Positions 47,668-54,593 of a stretch of 64,000 bases of DNA are shown piece by piece; positions within the stretch are counted from its first letter, which is position 1, and every line of letters begins with the position of its first letter. The stretch spans positions 122,300 to 186,299 of the forward strand of contig NZ_FMYH01000008.1 in the NCBI RefSeq assembly GCF_900096585.1, given 5' to 3'. This stretch comes from Sanguibacter gelidistatuariae. GTDB taxonomy: Bacteria; Actinomycetota; Actinomycetes; Actinomycetales; Cellulomonadaceae. The notes below the pieces were generated by a model. The model saw only the letters and a list, made by a program, of their open reading frames with translations, ran no database searches and was not told the origin of the DNA. The position numbers and the translations under genes were made by a program.

Positions 47668-49944
47668 TCAGACGTGGCCCTCGGTCGCCAGCTTGCCGGC
47701 TCGGCGACTTCGATGCTGCAGTCTCGCAGGCGGCGCCCGTGCTGGCCTGCCAGTTCTCACCTGTTCACAGTCCGAGTCTGGTCTCCTGGACCTATCCGGC
47801 CTCGGCCGAGCACAGTCATTCATCCCTCCAAAGCCAGATGATGCAGTGAGATCCAGCTGACGACTCCCGATCTCCAGTCGGCGTCGATCCGTGTCGTCTC
47901 GGAGCTGGATCGTATGGGGTTCGATCGCATCTGGCTCGACCTCGTCGGGCTCGACCTCATCTGGCTCGACCTCATCTGGCTCAATCTCATCTGGCTCGAC
48001 CTCATCGGGCTCGACCTCATCGGGCTCAATCTCATCCACATGGATCGCATCGGGATGGATCGTGCGGAGCCGGCGAACCGTATCCGATTTGCTCACCGCA
48101 GGGGGCGGATCGACTGGGCCAGGCGTGCGTGGCGCTGCGATCACCCATCCGGCGCCTCCCGACACCCGGCATTCCGACGTGGGCCCATTCAGGCTCGCGC
48201 TCCTGCCCCGGTTCCCGCTCCGGTTCCCGCTCCGGTTCCCGCTCCGAGCGTCAGCACCAAGTCCGTTGCCGCCAACTACGCTGCTGCCACCGAAGTCGCT
48301 GCTCACGCTTCCGCTGCTGCCACCGAAATTGCTGCTCACAGTTCCGCTGCTACCGCCGCCGCCGCGGGCGCGGATGACCCGGACGCTACGGCTGCCGTCG
48401 GGCAGGCGGTCGATCGTGAGGTTGAAGCTGTGGACCTCGTGGTGATGAAAAGAGCACAGCAGGATCCCGTTGTTGATGGATGTCTCGCCGTTGTCGCGGT
48501 CCCACCAGTCGATGTGGTGGACCTGGCACCAGGAGGCGCGGATGCTGCAGCCGCGGAACTGGCAGCCGCGGTCGCGGGCGATGATCGCCCGGCGCTGTTC
48601 GCGGGAGTACAGCCGCTGCGTCCGGCCGAGGTTCACTGGGACGTCGTCGGCGTTAATGACGATCCTGGTCAAGTCTGAGTCGCACAATATCTGGGCCAGC
48701 TCGGTGAGCGGGACGGGCGTTCCGTCCTCGAAGGTCGCCGGCTCCACCGGACCGGGCGCGGCCAGGTACGCAGCCTCACCCCCGGCGGCACCTGCGCCGT
48801 CAGCAGTACTCGCGGTCGCACCGGCACCGGCTGCGTCACCTGCAGCAGCACGAGCGGCGGCTTCGGCGACTGCCGCGCGGCGGCGGAACTCACGTCGGGA
48901 CTGGGTGAAGGTCTGCTCGGTCATGATGATCGAAACATGCGGACGCACCAGCGCCCCGGTCTTGAGACTCCCGCCGTTGACGGCGGCCTCACAAACGACG
49001 CCGAGGGCGTCGGCCGTACGCTGCTGGTAGTCACGATCATCGCCGTCGGCGGGGCGGGCAATCCCCGCGTCGATCGCGACCTGGAACTGCTGCCCAGCCA
49101 CAGGGTCCAAGAACCCCTTGATGTGCGTGCCCTGCGGGGTGTGACTGATCGAGAGGAACCGGCGCCGACGAATCTGCTCATGGGAAGCATCGTGAGCAAC
49201 ACTGTCCCGGCGTGCCCACCACCGGTCAGCGGTCTTGGCGAAGGTATCCGCATCTTCACGGCGGGCCAGATCCACCAGCTCTACGTTCTCCGCAGGCGTC
49301 AACCCCGCCGCTCCACCTCGTTCGGCTCGGGCTTGGACTCTGCCCAGGACCTCCACGTGAGAGACCGTCACCTCACCCCGAACCACCGCCTCGGTCACCT
49401 CCGGCGACTCCTCCAGCACCTTCGCCACCGTCACCTGCGTCCGTGCAGACTTCACGCCCTCCCCCGACATCTGCCCGCGCCAAGCCTCGAAGGAGGCGAA
49501 CCCCGCCTTCCTCCACTCCCCGCAGTCTCGCTCGGCGACCAGCAGGGAGGCCCGTTCGGCGGTCAACGCCGCGATCGACCGGTCCAGTTCCACGATCCGC
49601 GTACACCGCACCCGTGAGGCAACCGCCACGGGCTGCACACCCAACGCACTGCCCGCGGCCGAACCCGAGGACACTGACGGGGACGAGGAGTGGGATGCGG
49701 CCGGAGCTGTGGCCGATGGTGACGCAACTGACCGTGGCGCAGCTGAGGGTGACGGCGCTGACGGTGACGACGCAGCCGTTGCAGCCATAGGAGCTGATGG
49801 CATGCTCGCCGACGAGGCCGGCATCGAAGTCAGCGTCACCGCGGAAGTCGCGGGACGATCCATGTCGGTGCTCACGCCTTCAGTTGCGCCGAACAGCGCC
49901 AGCCCGGGCTGAACCGTCCTCGCCGCACCCACCATGACCACCAC
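47668..49944 (-). CDS. DUF222 / HNH endonuclease domain protein with extended repeat tail
   Basis: 758 residues, against ~450-550 for typical family members. The N-terminal ~85 are Ser/Ala/Pro-rich and the start is uncertain (ATG 49944 or 49863). DUF222 domain about 90-420 (DRSIAALTAERASLLVAERD; VTVAKVLEESPEVTEAVVRG). HNH nuclease CQFRGCSIRASWCQVHHIDW then WDRDNGETSINNGILLCSFH-H, with all metal and catalytic His present. The tail beyond ~520 has Gly/Ser stretches (GGSSGTVSSNFGGSSGSVSS), RSGN repeats, and eight EPDEV units (47923-48042, 15-base DNA repeats), then a basic end. Such genes are numerous in Micrococcales; a mobile or defence role is suspected but not shown. Confidence 0.85.
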   Translation of the reverse strand: MVVMVGAARTVQPGLALFGATEGVSTDMDRPATSAVTLTSMPASSASMPSAPMAATAASSPSAPSPSAAPRSVASPSATAPAASHSSSPSVSSGSAAGSALGVQPVAVASRVRCTRIVELDRSIAALTAERASLLVAERDCGEWRKAGFASFEAWRGQMSGEGVKSARTQVTVAKVLEESPEVTEAVVRGEVTVSHVEVLGRVQARAERGGAAGLTPAENVELVDLARREDADTFAKTADRWWARRDSVAHDASHEQIRRRRFLSISHTPQGTHIKGFLDPVAGQQFQVAIDAGIARPADGDDRDYQQRTADALGVVCEAAVNGGSLKTGALVRPHVSIIMTEQTFTQSRREFRRRAAVAEAAARAAAGDAAGAGATASTADGAGAAGGEAAYLAAPGPVEPATFEDGTPVPLTELAQILCDSDLTRIVINADDVPVNLGRTQRLYSREQRRAIIARDRGCQFRGCSIRASWCQVHHIDWWDRDNGETSINNGILLCSFHHHEVHSFNLTIDRLPDGSRSVRVIRARGGGGSSGTVSSNFGGSSGSVSSDFGGSSVVGGNGLGADARSGNRSGNRSGNRGRSASLNGPTSECRVSGGAGWVIAAPRTPGPVDPPPAVSKSDTVRRLRTIHPDAIHVDEIEPDEVEPDEVEPDEIEPDEVEPDEVEPDEVEPDAIEPHTIQLRDDTDRRRLEIGSRQLDLTASSGFGGMNDCARPRPDRSRRPDSDCEQVRTGRPARAPPARLQHRSRRAGKLATEGHV
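47923..48042 (-). repeat. Eight 15-base repeats coding E-P-D-E-V/I in the HNH protein tail
   Basis: Units start every 15 bases from 47923. On the plus strand they read close to GACCTCATCTGGCTC or GACCTCATCGGGCTC. The count can change in frame. Confidence 0.9.
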
Positions 49945-50252
49945 CCGACGCCGTCGTCGACTGCTACAGAAACTGCCATGTCCCCGGAGAATGCGGGGCT
50001 CCCACCAGATGATCCAACCCTAGACCGGGCGTCTGACAAACCGTCCGACTCCCACGTCCACACTCCAGAAGCCGGCACAGAACCGCGGAATGTCGGGCCT
50101 CCCGACCGCTACCCCAACCCTAGCCGTCGCCACCGACAAACCGGCGAGGAGGTCGACGGCCAGAGAGACAGCGGGGGTGAAGTGAAGCCAGCCTCCTGCC
50201 CGGAGGGAGGGAGCGCGGGCGGGAGCCCAACAGCCACGACGCAGGCGAAGCG
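49945..50252. other. 308-base gap between HNH gene and CDF gene
   Basis: No gene can be supported. A 100-codon frame at 49978-50280 has no ribosome site, has a composition like noncoding reading (Pro/Ser/Arg/Gly) and overlaps the CDF stop. A small perfect hairpin GTCGGG-CCT-CCCGAC sits at 50092-50106. The upstream promoter of the HNH gene should lie near 49950-50000. Confidence 0.5.
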
Positions 50253-51161
50253 TCAGTCCCGCAGATCCGGCTCCAGGTAGATCCGCTTGGCGATCGGCAC
50301 AACTGCGCGCACGCGAGCCTCGGCTGCGTCGATCGCGTCCGCGATCTCAGCAGCGTTGCTGCGCACGTCGACCTCGATCTTCGCGGCCACGAGGAGTTCC
50401 TCGGGGCCCAGGTGAAGCGTCTTGATGTGGATGACCGACGGAACCCCGGGACCCACCAGCGCGGCCTCGATCGCCTCGACGTCGGCCTTCGTGGCCGACT
50501 CCCCCAGCAGCAGCGACTTCGTCTCGAGCGCCAGGACGATCGCGATGAGCACGAGCAGCACGCCGATGCACGCCGTGCCTGCAGCGTCCCAGCGCCCGTC
50601 ACCGGTGATCAGGGTCAGGCCCACGCCACACAGGGCGAGGACCAGGCCGATGAGCGCACCGAAGTCCTCGAGCAGCACGACGGGCAGCTCGGGAGCCTTG
50701 GCCGTGCGGACGAACTGCACCCACGTCTGCTTGCCGCGGGTCACGTTGGACTCGTGGATCGCCGTCCGGAAGGAGTAGCCCTCCATCGCGACGGCCGCAA
50801 TCAGCACGACGACCGGAACCCACTTCCACGAGTCGATCGGGTGCGGGTCCTGAAACTTGTGGAACGCCTCGTACAACGCGAACAGACCACCGAGGCTGAA
50901 CAGCACGATCGAGACGATGAAGGCGTAGACATAGCGCTCGCGCCCGTAGCCGAAGGGGTGCTCCTCGTCCGCCTCGCGGCGGGCTCGCTTGCCGCCGACC
51001 AGCAGGAGCGCCTGGTTCCCGGAGTCGGCGAGGGAGTGCACGGACTCAGCGAGCATGGACGACGAGTGCGTGAGCAGGTAGGCCACGAACTTCGTCACGG
51101 CGATGCCGAGGTTCGCGGCGAGCGCCGCGATGATCGCTTTGGATCCGCCGTGCGAAGACAT
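50253..51161 (-). CDS. Cation diffusion facilitator family transporter
   Basis: 302 residues, ATG with TGGAGCACC upstream. Exchanges divalent metal for protons at the cytoplasmic membrane. N-terminal MSSHGGSKAIIAALAANLGI, helix 2 with metal motif MLAESVHSLADSGNQALLLV (HSLAD), the loop KRARREADEEHPFGYGRERY typical of the family, and a C-terminal cytoplasmic domain (VEAIEAALVGPGVPSVIHIK). In helix 5, where most members have HxxxD, this protein reads VLLEDFGA: the Asp remains, the His is Val and a Glu precedes the Asp. This ED variant is also found in the ZnT9-like branch. Metal choice is therefore unclear. Confidence 0.88.
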   Translation of the reverse strand: MSSHGGSKAIIAALAANLGIAVTKFVAYLLTHSSSMLAESVHSLADSGNQALLLVGGKRARREADEEHPFGYGRERYVYAFIVSIVLFSLGGLFALYEAFHKFQDPHPIDSWKWVPVVVLIAAVAMEGYSFRTAIHESNVTRGKQTWVQFVRTAKAPELPVVLLEDFGALIGLVLALCGVGLTLITGDGRWDAAGTACIGVLLVLIAIVLALETKSLLLGESATKADVEAIEAALVGPGVPSVIHIKTLHLGPEELLVAAKIEVDVRSNAAEIADAIDAAEARVRAVVPIAKRIYLEPDLRD

Positions 51162-51290
51162 GGTGCTCCAGGTCGTATGAGAACGAGCGCGGTCGGTGGA
51201 TCCGCCGCGTCAGACTACACGCGGACGCCCACCCTCGCCGGAGCTGGCCCGCCCACGCCGCAGCCGGTCACAGCCCAGCGAGCCGCCGCG

Positions 51291-51350
51291 CCCCGCCGTC
51301 AGAGCCCGCGCCCCGCCGTCAGAGTCCGCGCCCCGCCGTCAGAGCCGGCG
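51291..51350 (-). repeat. Three 20-base tandem repeats at the 3-prime end of the Trm112-like gene
   Basis: CCCCGCCGTCAGAGCCCGCG-type units start at 51291, 51311 and 51331. The last contains the stop codon and final codons of the Trm112-like gene (stop at 51339-51341), so the array looks like duplications of the gene end running downstream. Confidence 0.85.
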
Positions 51351-51572
51351 CGCGTCGTCGACGAGCAGCACCGGGATACCGTCCCGCACCGGGTAGGCGA
51401 GCGGGTTGAGCTCGGCGGTCGAGTGCAGCTCGGCCTGCCCGTTCGGCCCGACGCCGTCCACGAGCGTCGCCCCGCTCACCGGGCATCGCAGGATCTCGCG
51501 GACCCACGGGTCCAGGGGGAACGTCACCGTGTCACTGCCTGGGGTGCTGCCCGACGACGTGCGCTGGCTCAT
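51339..51572 (-). CDS. Trm112-family small protein
   Basis: 77 residues from ATG 51572, overlapping the mutase gene stop by 4 bases. The core LDPWVREILRCPVSGATLVD and NPLAYPVRDGIPVLLVDDAR is the UPF0434/Trm112 pattern; members act as small stabilising partners of methyltransferases in eukaryotes, and in bacteria the role is unclear. Only one Cys of the usual zinc pair positions is present. Coupled to the mutase, as in other Micrococcales. Confidence 0.85.
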   Translation of the reverse strand: MSQRTSSGSTPGSDTVTFPLDPWVREILRCPVSGATLVDGVGPNGQAELHSTAELNPLAYPVRDGIPVLLVDDARRL

Positions 51573-53143
51573 GAGTGTGTCTCGCCTTCTGCGGAGCTGG
51601 ATGTAGTGGAAGAGGTGGAAGCTGTGGGGGACGCGACGTCGCGCACGAGCGCGAGCACGTCGTCGCGCACCTTGATCATGATGTCCTCGTCGGCCGCCTC
51701 GACGTTGAGCCTGAGCACCGGCTCGGCGCCCGCGGCGCGGAGGTTGAACCACCACTGCGGGTGGTCCTCCCAGTGGGAGACCGTGAGGCCGTCAAGCTCG
51801 TCGACGGTGACTGGTCCGGCCCCCTGCCGGGTCACGTAGGCGTCGACCACGCGGGCGCGGGCGTCGGCTGCGTCGGCGATCGGCGAGCTGATCTCCCCGC
51901 TCGAGGAGTATGGCTCGTAGACCTCGGCGAGGGCCGAGAGCGGGTGCGGTTGCTCGCCGAGGGCGGCCAGCACGTGCAGTGCCGCGAGCATGCCCGAGTC
52001 GGCGAAGAAGAAGTCACGGAAGTAGTAGTGCGCGTCGTGCTCACCGCCGAAGACCGCGTCGCGCGCGGCCATCTGGGTCGTGATGGAGGAGTGCCCCACC
52101 CGCGTACGCACGACGTCGGCGCCGGCTGCGGTCATGAGGTCGGGCACCGCGGCGGAGGTCACGAGGTTGTGGACGACCGTGGGCCGGCGCCCGTCCCTCT
52201 GGTCGCGGACGACCTCGCGCAGCCCGACCAGCGCGATGATCGCCGACGGGCTGACCACCGCGCCGTTCTCGTCCAGGACGATGCAGCGGTCGCCGTCCCC
52301 GTCGAAGGCCAACCCGACATCCGCGCCGTGGGCGACGACCGCGGCCTGCAGGTCCGTCAGGTTCTCCGGCTCTGCCGGGTACGCCTCGTGGCGGGCGACG
52401 GCCGCGTCGAGCTCGAAGTACAGCGGCACGAGGTCGATCGGCAGCTCCGCCAGACCGGCCGCGGTCCCCAGCACCGCCGGCGCGGTGAGCCCGGCCATGC
52501 CGTTCCCGGCGTCGACGACAACCTTGAGCCGGCGGATCCCGGACACGTCGACCAGGCTGCGCAGGAAGGCGGCGTAGTCGGCGAGCAGGTCCCGGTGGGT
52601 GATCTGGCCCAGCTGGGTGGCTTGCCCCGGCAGACCGTGAGTGAGGTACTGCTCGGCGAGCTCGCGCACCTGGTCGAGACCCGTGCCGACCCGGACCGGG
52701 CGGGCGCCCGCGCGGCACAGCGTGAGGCCGTTGTACTCGGCCGGGTCGTCATTCGCGGTGACCATGGCGGCCGGGGCCTCGAGCGTGCCCGAGGCGTAGG
52801 ACAGGGTGTCCGCCGAACAGAGCCCGATGTCCACGACGTCGACGCCGGCCGCCATGAGCCCACGGGCGAAGGCCGCGGACAGGTCGGGTCCGGACGCACG
52901 CATGTCACGCCCGAGGACGACGACTGGACAGGTCAACGTCCCGGTCGCTGGCGCCTCGGGCGAAGCGGGTGTGGCGTCGTCGCCCGACTCCGGGATGACG
53001 ACGACGGTCGCAAACGCCGCGCCGAGAGCTTCGGCAACCTGTGCGCTCAAGGGGTCGGGAACCACGCCGCGGACGTCCTGGGACGCGAACAGCCCCGAGA
53101 GGTCTGCGGGGCGCGAAAGCCCGGGCGGTTCCGTGATCGACAT
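51569..53143 (-). CDS. manB: Phosphomannomutase/phosphoglucomutase homologue with altered active site
   Basis: 524 residues, full-length alpha-D-phosphohexomutase with all four domains and no frameshift. In active enzymes the loop TASHNP carries the phosphoserine. Here it is TANDDP at 129-134: the Ser is Asn131, and His-Asn become Asp-Asp. The metal loop DGDGDR (281-286) is intact. The sugar loop reads GGEHDAHYYF (Ser to Asp370) and the phosphate loop reads RAAGAEPVLRLN (469-480) instead of RPSNTEP. Three of four active-site loops have thus changed together. Position (before DUF3499, metallopeptidase and whiB2) matches mycobacterial manB, so orthology is likely but mannose-1-phosphate/6-phosphate exchange by this copy is doubtful. 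Confidence 0.85.
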   Translation of the reverse strand: MSITEPPGLSRPADLSGLFASQDVRGVVPDPLSAQVAEALGAAFATVVVIPESGDDATPASPEAPATGTLTCPVVVLGRDMRASGPDLSAAFARGLMAAGVDVVDIGLCSADTLSYASGTLEAPAAMVTANDDPAEYNGLTLCRAGARPVRVGTGLDQVRELAEQYLTHGLPGQATQLGQITHRDLLADYAAFLRSLVDVSGIRRLKVVVDAGNGMAGLTAPAVLGTAAGLAELPIDLVPLYFELDAAVARHEAYPAEPENLTDLQAAVVAHGADVGLAFDGDGDRCIVLDENGAVVSPSAIIALVGLREVVRDQRDGRRPTVVHNLVTSAAVPDLMTAAGADVVRTRVGHSSITTQMAARDAVFGGEHDAHYYFRDFFFADSGMLAALHVLAALGEQPHPLSALAEVYEPYSSSGEISSPIADAADARARVVDAYVTRQGAGPVTVDELDGLTVSHWEDHPQWWFNLRAAGAEPVLRLNVEAADEDIMIKVRDDVLALVRDVASPTASTSSTTSSSAEGETHS

Positions 53144-53152
53144 GATGAAAGC

Positions 53153-53512
53153 CTACGTCTCTGGTGTGACAACCGGCTCTGCATCAACCGGCTCCGCATC
53201 GCCACGGGACGTGGCACCCGCCTCCGTGACGACCGCATCCCGGGTCACCTCGTGGCCGCCGTCGACCGCGTACCAGCCGGACCGCTCGCAGTCGTGGCAC
53301 GAGACGAAGACCGCGGGGACTCCCAACGGGTTCGCCACCACGAGCCGCGTCAACGACGACGAGGCGCAGTCCGTGCAGGTCAGCGGGCCGACGATGGCGC
53401 CCTGGGGCTGGCTCAACGAGCCCAACGGGAGGTCGGGCGCAACGGTCTTGCGACGTCGTCGGACAATCTTGGCGGGCAGATCAGGACCGGGAGACGCGAC
53501 GGACTCGACCAT
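53153..53512 (-). CDS. Small zinc-ribbon protein
   Basis: 119 residues. One zinc ribbon: GPLTCTDCASSSLTRLVVAN and VFVSCHDCERSGWYAVDGGH give two CxxC pairs (about residues 46-49 and 72-75). Basic N-terminus (AKIVRRRRKT) and acidic Val/Glu/Pro-rich C-terminus. Not a family I can name. It lies between DUF3499 and the mutase, 6 and 9 bases from them, so one transcript is likely. It may bind nucleic acid or be a structural partner; no more can be said. Confidence 0.7.
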   Translation of the reverse strand: MVESVASPGPDLPAKIVRRRRKTVAPDLPLGSLSQPQGAIVGPLTCTDCASSSLTRLVVANPLGVPAVFVSCHDCERSGWYAVDGGHEVTRDAVVTEAGATSRGDAEPVDAEPVVTPET

Positions 53513-53518
53513 GCCCTG

Positions 53519-53875
53519 TCAGCCTTCTCCTCGAAGAACTCGCAGGTGACCGCGCCGCCCGATCTCGCCGTTCTGGACGGGCTCTGGCTCGGCCAGGTGC
53601 TTGGGGCGCCCGGCCTCGCGGACTGCGTCGGCCAGAGCGGAGATGTCGTCGGGGGTCGGTCCCAGGTCGACGAAGGCGGGCGTCAACCGGACGATCTCCC
53701 AGCCGCGAGGGGCCGTGGTGCGCTCGGAATGCAGCCCGCACAGGTCGTAGCTGTGGGGTTCGGCGTTGACGGCCAGCGGGCCGAGGACCGCGGTCGAGTC
53801 CGAGTACACGTAGGTCAGGGTTGCCACGGACGCACGCGCGCAGGCGGTTCGGGAGCATTGGCGTACTGGGATCAC
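53519..53875 (-). CDS. DUF3499 family protein
   Basis: 118 residues from GTG 53875. The opening VIPVRQCSRTACARASVATL and YVYSDSTAVLGPLAVNAEPH, then SYDLCGLHSERTTAPRGWEI, is the fully conserved DUF3499 pattern with four Cys/His metal ligands (QCSRTAC, DLCGLH). Found almost only in actinobacteria between manB and the metallopeptidase gene, as in Rv3258c. Function unknown. No good ribosome site is visible, and the gene is divergent from the metallopeptidase with only 87 bases between starts. Confidence 0.88.
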   Translation of the reverse strand: MIPVRQCSRTACARASVATLTYVYSDSTAVLGPLAVNAEPHSYDLCGLHSERTTAPRGWEIVRLTPAFVDLGPTPDDISALADAVREAGRPKHLAEPEPVQNGEIGRRGHLRVLRGEG

Positions 53876-53962
53876 AGGGCATACGGTACCGCCTCGGGCC
53901 ACGCCCAAGGCGTTCCCACGCCGACTAGAGCGCCGACCAGGGCGCCGACTAGAGTGACGGGG

Positions 53963-54400
53963 ATGAGCCAGTCTCCCCTCCCTGCGCGGCGCAGCCGCCG
54001 CGACCGCCGCGGACGCGGCCTGCGCGGTCCCGTCCTCCCCGACACGGTCCCGGCGCACCGTACCCGGGCGGAGAAGTTCGACGAATGCGTCCTGGTCACC
54101 GTGCAACGCCTCGAGGCGACGTGGGGCGCAGAGCTCAACGGCACCGAGTTCGCGGTCGAGGACGTCCCGCCGTCCGACCCGGCGCCGTGGGAGCACGGGG
54201 GCGTGCCGATGGGCCGCTACTTCCCCGCCGAGGCCGGGCAGCCGGGCCGGGTGCTCATCTACCGTCGCCCCGTCGAGAGCCGCGCGGTGGATCCGGGCGA
54301 CCTCGTCGAGCTCGTGCGCGACGTCGTCGTGGAGCAGGTGGCGCACCTCCTGGCGCGCTCCCCCGAAGAGATCGACCCCCACTTCCGCGACCTGGGCTGA
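53963..54400 (+). CDS. Metallopeptidase-family (Rv3259-like) protein without HExxH
   Basis: 145 residues from ATG 53963, with ACGGGG upstream. Family segments: an Arg-rich N-terminus (ARRSRRDRRGRGLRGPVLP), EKFDECVLVTVQRLEATWGA, EFAVEDVPPSDPAPWEHGGV (highly conserved) and a last helix VRDVVVEQVAHLLARSPEEI. Zincin relatives have HExxH here; this protein has EQVAH, so zinc catalysis is unlikely. The same change occurs in actinobacterial relatives as far as I recall. Divergent from DUF3499, as in mycobacteria. Confidence 0.82.
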   Translation: MSQSPLPARRSRRDRRGRGLRGPVLPDTVPAHRTRAEKFDECVLVTVQRLEATWGAELNGTEFAVEDVPPSDPAPWEHGGVPMGRYFPAEAGQPGRVLIYRRPVESRAVDPGDLVELVRDVVVEQVAHLLARSPEEIDPHFRDLG

Positions 54401-54406
54401 CCCCGC

Positions 54407-54545
54407 TCGCCCAACTCGTGAACGGCTCGGGCGACCCCGCTCGCCCAACTCGTGAACGGCTCGCCCAACTCGTGAGCTACCGGTGGATCCGCTGGCGAAA
54501 CGGCCGTGGCTCACGAGTTCGGCGAACGGCTCACGAGTTCGGCGA
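54407..54545. repeat. Two-armed 20-base-period repeat element, copy B
   Basis: Forward cores TCGCCCAACTCGTGA at 54407, 54441 and 54461; after a spacer with GAAACGGCCG, inverted cores TCACGAGTTCGGCGA at 54511 and 54531. The 20-base step is found on both arms. It lies between two convergent genes, as does copy A. A further short direct repeat (GGGGCGCACGTGCACC-type, 54551-54586) follows. Confidence 0.9.
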
Positions 54546-54593
54546 AGGCCGGGCGCACGTGCACCGGGGGCGCACGTGCACCGGGGCGAACGG

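Noticed and set aside
49978..50280. 100-codon plus-strand frame between HNH and CDF genes
   Set aside because: No ribosome site or family resemblance, and it runs into the end of the CDF gene on the other strand.
53872..54144. 90-codon minus-strand frame upstream of DUF3499
   Set aside because: Antisense to the metallopeptidase homologue, and its product has no known pattern; DUF3499 itself begins at GTG 53875.
51575..54400. 941-codon plus-strand frame ending in the metallopeptidase homologue
   Set aside because: Only the last 145 codons (from 53963) show a conserved protein. The rest is antisense to manB, the zinc-ribbon gene and DUF3499.
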